This document shows positions 62,730 to 64,000 of a stretch of 64,000 bases of DNA, piece by piece (position 1 is the stretch's first letter; the number at the start of each line of letters is the position of its first letter). The stretch is from Klebsiella indica (lineage in GTDB: Bacteria; Pseudomonadota; Gammaproteobacteria; Enterobacterales; Enterobacteriaceae). The stretch spans positions 62,001-126,000 of the forward strand of contig NZ_VCHQ01000026.1 in the NCBI RefSeq assembly GCF_005860775.1. The letters run 5' to 3'. A program made the translations under genes and the position numbers. The notes beneath the pieces are model-generated. The model saw only the letters and a list, made by a program, of their open reading frames with translations. It searched no databases and had not been told where the DNA came from.

Positions 62730-62903
62730 ATGACTTTATACCAGAAAATGCTAATTTTTTATGCTGTTATGGGGTGTATTTGCGCCATAATCAGCTGGTT
62801 TTTAACTAAGGATAAACTCTGGGTTCGCCTGCTGGCGGCGTTGCTGATCGGCGCGACCTGGCCGTTTAGCTTTCCGATGGCGCTGCTGATCTCATTGTTC
62901 TGA
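62730..62903 (+). CDS. ortT: OrtT (YdcX), orphan GhoT-like membrane toxin
   Basis: 57 residues, same length as E. coli OrtT. MTLYQKMLIFYAVMGCICAI opens the first helix and GATWPFSFPMALLISLF closes the second, matching the GhoT/OrtT pattern. GhoT-like peptides damage the membrane potential; OrtT has no known antitoxin. GGAAG lies upstream of the ATG. In E. coli it also follows patD. Confidence 0.9.
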   Translation: MTLYQKMLIFYAVMGCICAIISWFLTKDKLWVRLLAALLIGATWPFSFPMALLISLF

Positions 62904-63121
62904 TGGAGACCGGCAGTTAATCTCAGGATAGTCGGGTAAAAAAGAGTCATGTTTAACGGCAGTTATTCGACGAAGGCTTTCTTTTCGCTTTCTTTATCCA
63001 GGGGAACGGTCACGGGCCACCGTGCATCCGTTCCCCCGACGCGCCTTCTGCAGAACGTCAACTTACCGATAGCGTTTTTAATCTCCTGTAAGAATTTAAT
63101 TACCGCTGGCGGCCAGGAAAC

Positions 63122-64000
63122 CTAAAACGGCAGTTCACGCGGGCGAGTTTGCAGCGTGATCCAACGTAACTCAGTAAATTCCGCAATTCCTGCGCGTCCG
63201 CCAAAGCGGCCATAGCCCGAGGCTTTACAGCCGCCGAACGGCATTTGTGCCTCATCATGCACGGTGGGGCCATTAATATGACAAATGCCGGTTTGCAGAT
63301 TTTGCGCCAGATTCCAGGCCCGGGCGCTGTCTGCGCTGTAGATCGCTGACGAGAGGCCATATTCACTGTCGTTGGCGACGGCCAGTGCTTCCGATTCATT
63401 TTGTACGCGAATAATGGATTTCACGGGGCCAAACGACTCTTCACGCCAGATGCGCATTTCCCGGGTTACGCCATCCAGCAACGTGGCGGGCATCTGCGTC
63501 GAACTGGCCGTGCCCCCGGCTAACAGGCGTGCCCCTTTCGCCAGCGCATCTTCGATCAATGCGTTGCAGTGAGCCACGGTTTTCATATCAACGACCGGAC
63601 CGAGAAGGCTGGCGGGCAGGGCGGCAGCCCGGTGGGCAAGCAGGGCTACAAACTCTTCTGCGACGGCCTCATCAACGATGATCCGTTCTGTCGACATACA
63701 AATTTGCCCGGCATTGGCGAATGCACCAAAAATTGCGCCTGCCGCAGCCTGTTCGAGGTCGGCGTCATCCAGTACCAGCAGCGGCGCTTTGCCACCCAGT
63801 TCGAGCACTGCGGGCTTCAGGTGTTCGCCACAGGTGCGGGCGATTATCCTGCCCACCGCAGTGGAACCGGTAAAAGTGACACGGCGCACGGCAGGATGGG
63901 CGATCAATGATGCCACCAGGTCTGGCGCGTCGTCGGGGGTGCAGGTCAGATAGTTGACCACGCCGCCGGGAAAACCCGCGGCCGCAAGGGCATCAATAAT
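63122..64000 (-). CDS. Aldehyde dehydrogenase, C-terminal part, cut by the window end
   Basis: The frame is open to the right edge. 293 residues are visible: NAD-site helix residues PAVRRVTFTGSTAVGRIIAR, Glu in VLELGGKAPLLVL, catalytic Cys in FANAGQICMSTERI, and the C-terminal CHINGPTVHDEAQMPFGG motif. The last is typical of the vanillin/salicylaldehyde dehydrogenase branch (HINGPTVHDE). This fits an aromatic-aldehyde role, but specificity cannot be read from the sequence alone. Confidence 0.88.
   Translation of the reverse strand: MIDALAAAGFPGGVVNYLTCTPDDAPDLVASLIAHPAVRRVTFTGSTAVGRIIARTCGEHLKPAVLELGGKAPLLVLDDADLEQAAAGAIFGAFANAGQICMSTERIIVDEAVAEEFVALLAHRAAALPASLLGPVVDMKTVAHCNALIEDALAKGARLLAGGTASSTQMPATLLDGVTREMRIWREESFGPVKSIIRVQNESEALAVANDSEYGLSSAIYSADSARAWNLAQNLQTGICHINGPTVHDEAQMPFGGCKASGYGRFGGRAGIAEFTELRWITLQTRPRELPF

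Overview
The window is a chromosomal stretch from a member of the Enterobacteriaceae close to Escherichia, Salmonella and Citrobacter. Many proteins are recognisable E. coli K-12 orthologues (YaiL, LacY, LacZ, FrmR/FrmA, YdfZ, CybB, YdcI, YdcJ, OpgD, RimL, YdcK, TehB, YdcO, SutR, RlhA, YncJ, YdcR, YdcSTUV, PatD, OrtT). A lac operon next to tctCBA-tctDE, pcaHG and a second bd-type oxidase favours Citrobacter, or a lac-positive Salmonella subspecies. The genus is an inference. Gene families and names were assigned by reading the proteins and recalling homologues; no database search was run.

Layout. Positions 1-2920: the end of an accessory operon with a TylF-like methyltransferase (cut by the window edge), a histidine phosphatase/HD fusion and an XdhC-type maturation factor. 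Positions 3126-8357: tricarboxylate transporter tctCBA, divergent from its two-component system tctDE. Positions 8411-11556: a cold-shock-domain protein, YaiL, a hairpin-rich non-coding element, an ElaB/YqjD-type membrane anchor protein and two unknown small proteins. Positions 11713-17691: a lac region with lacZ-lacY on the minus strand, lacI divergent, and no lacA. Positions 18295-20337: mesX-mesD, a folate-independent methionine synthase pair. Positions 20478-23243: ydfZ, cybB, frmRA (formaldehyde detoxification). Positions 23294-28596: a PQQ-dependent membrane dehydrogenase of the glucose/quinate type, LysR regulator YdcI and protocatechuate 3,4-dioxygenase pcaHG, which together suggest aromatic or hydroaromatic acid oxidation. 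Positions 28834-42241: ydcJ, a carboxylesterase, opgD, rimL, ydcK, tehB, a PepT-like peptidase divergent from a DppA-like binding protein, an EamA exporter divergent from an AraC regulator, and ydcO.

Positions 42300-45760 are an AT-rich insertion between ydcO and sutR. They hold a 542-residue ABC-ATPase/TOPRIM (DUF4435-like) protein resembling a fused, compact PARIS-type antiphage effector, a stand-alone RibD-type deaminase, a TolA-C-like lipoprotein and a decayed acetyltransferase. This is the best candidate for an undescribed system. Positions 45763-53386 hold sutR, rlhA, yncJ, a cyanide-insensitive-type bd oxidase operon with a DUF2474 subunit (where E. coli K-12 has hicAB), and ydcR. Positions 53473-64000 hold an oxalate/formate-antiporter-family MFS gene, the ydcSTUV-patD putrescine/polyamine operon, a 40-residue membrane peptide, ortT and the C-terminal part of an aldehyde dehydrogenase cut by the window end.

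Other notable signals: a hairpin element present in three diverged copies (9877, 21534, 26057), two different MITE-like repeats flanking lac genes, a 17-bp perfect palindrome between pcaH and ydcJ that fits a YdcI/PcaQ operator, and tandem TctD-type boxes.
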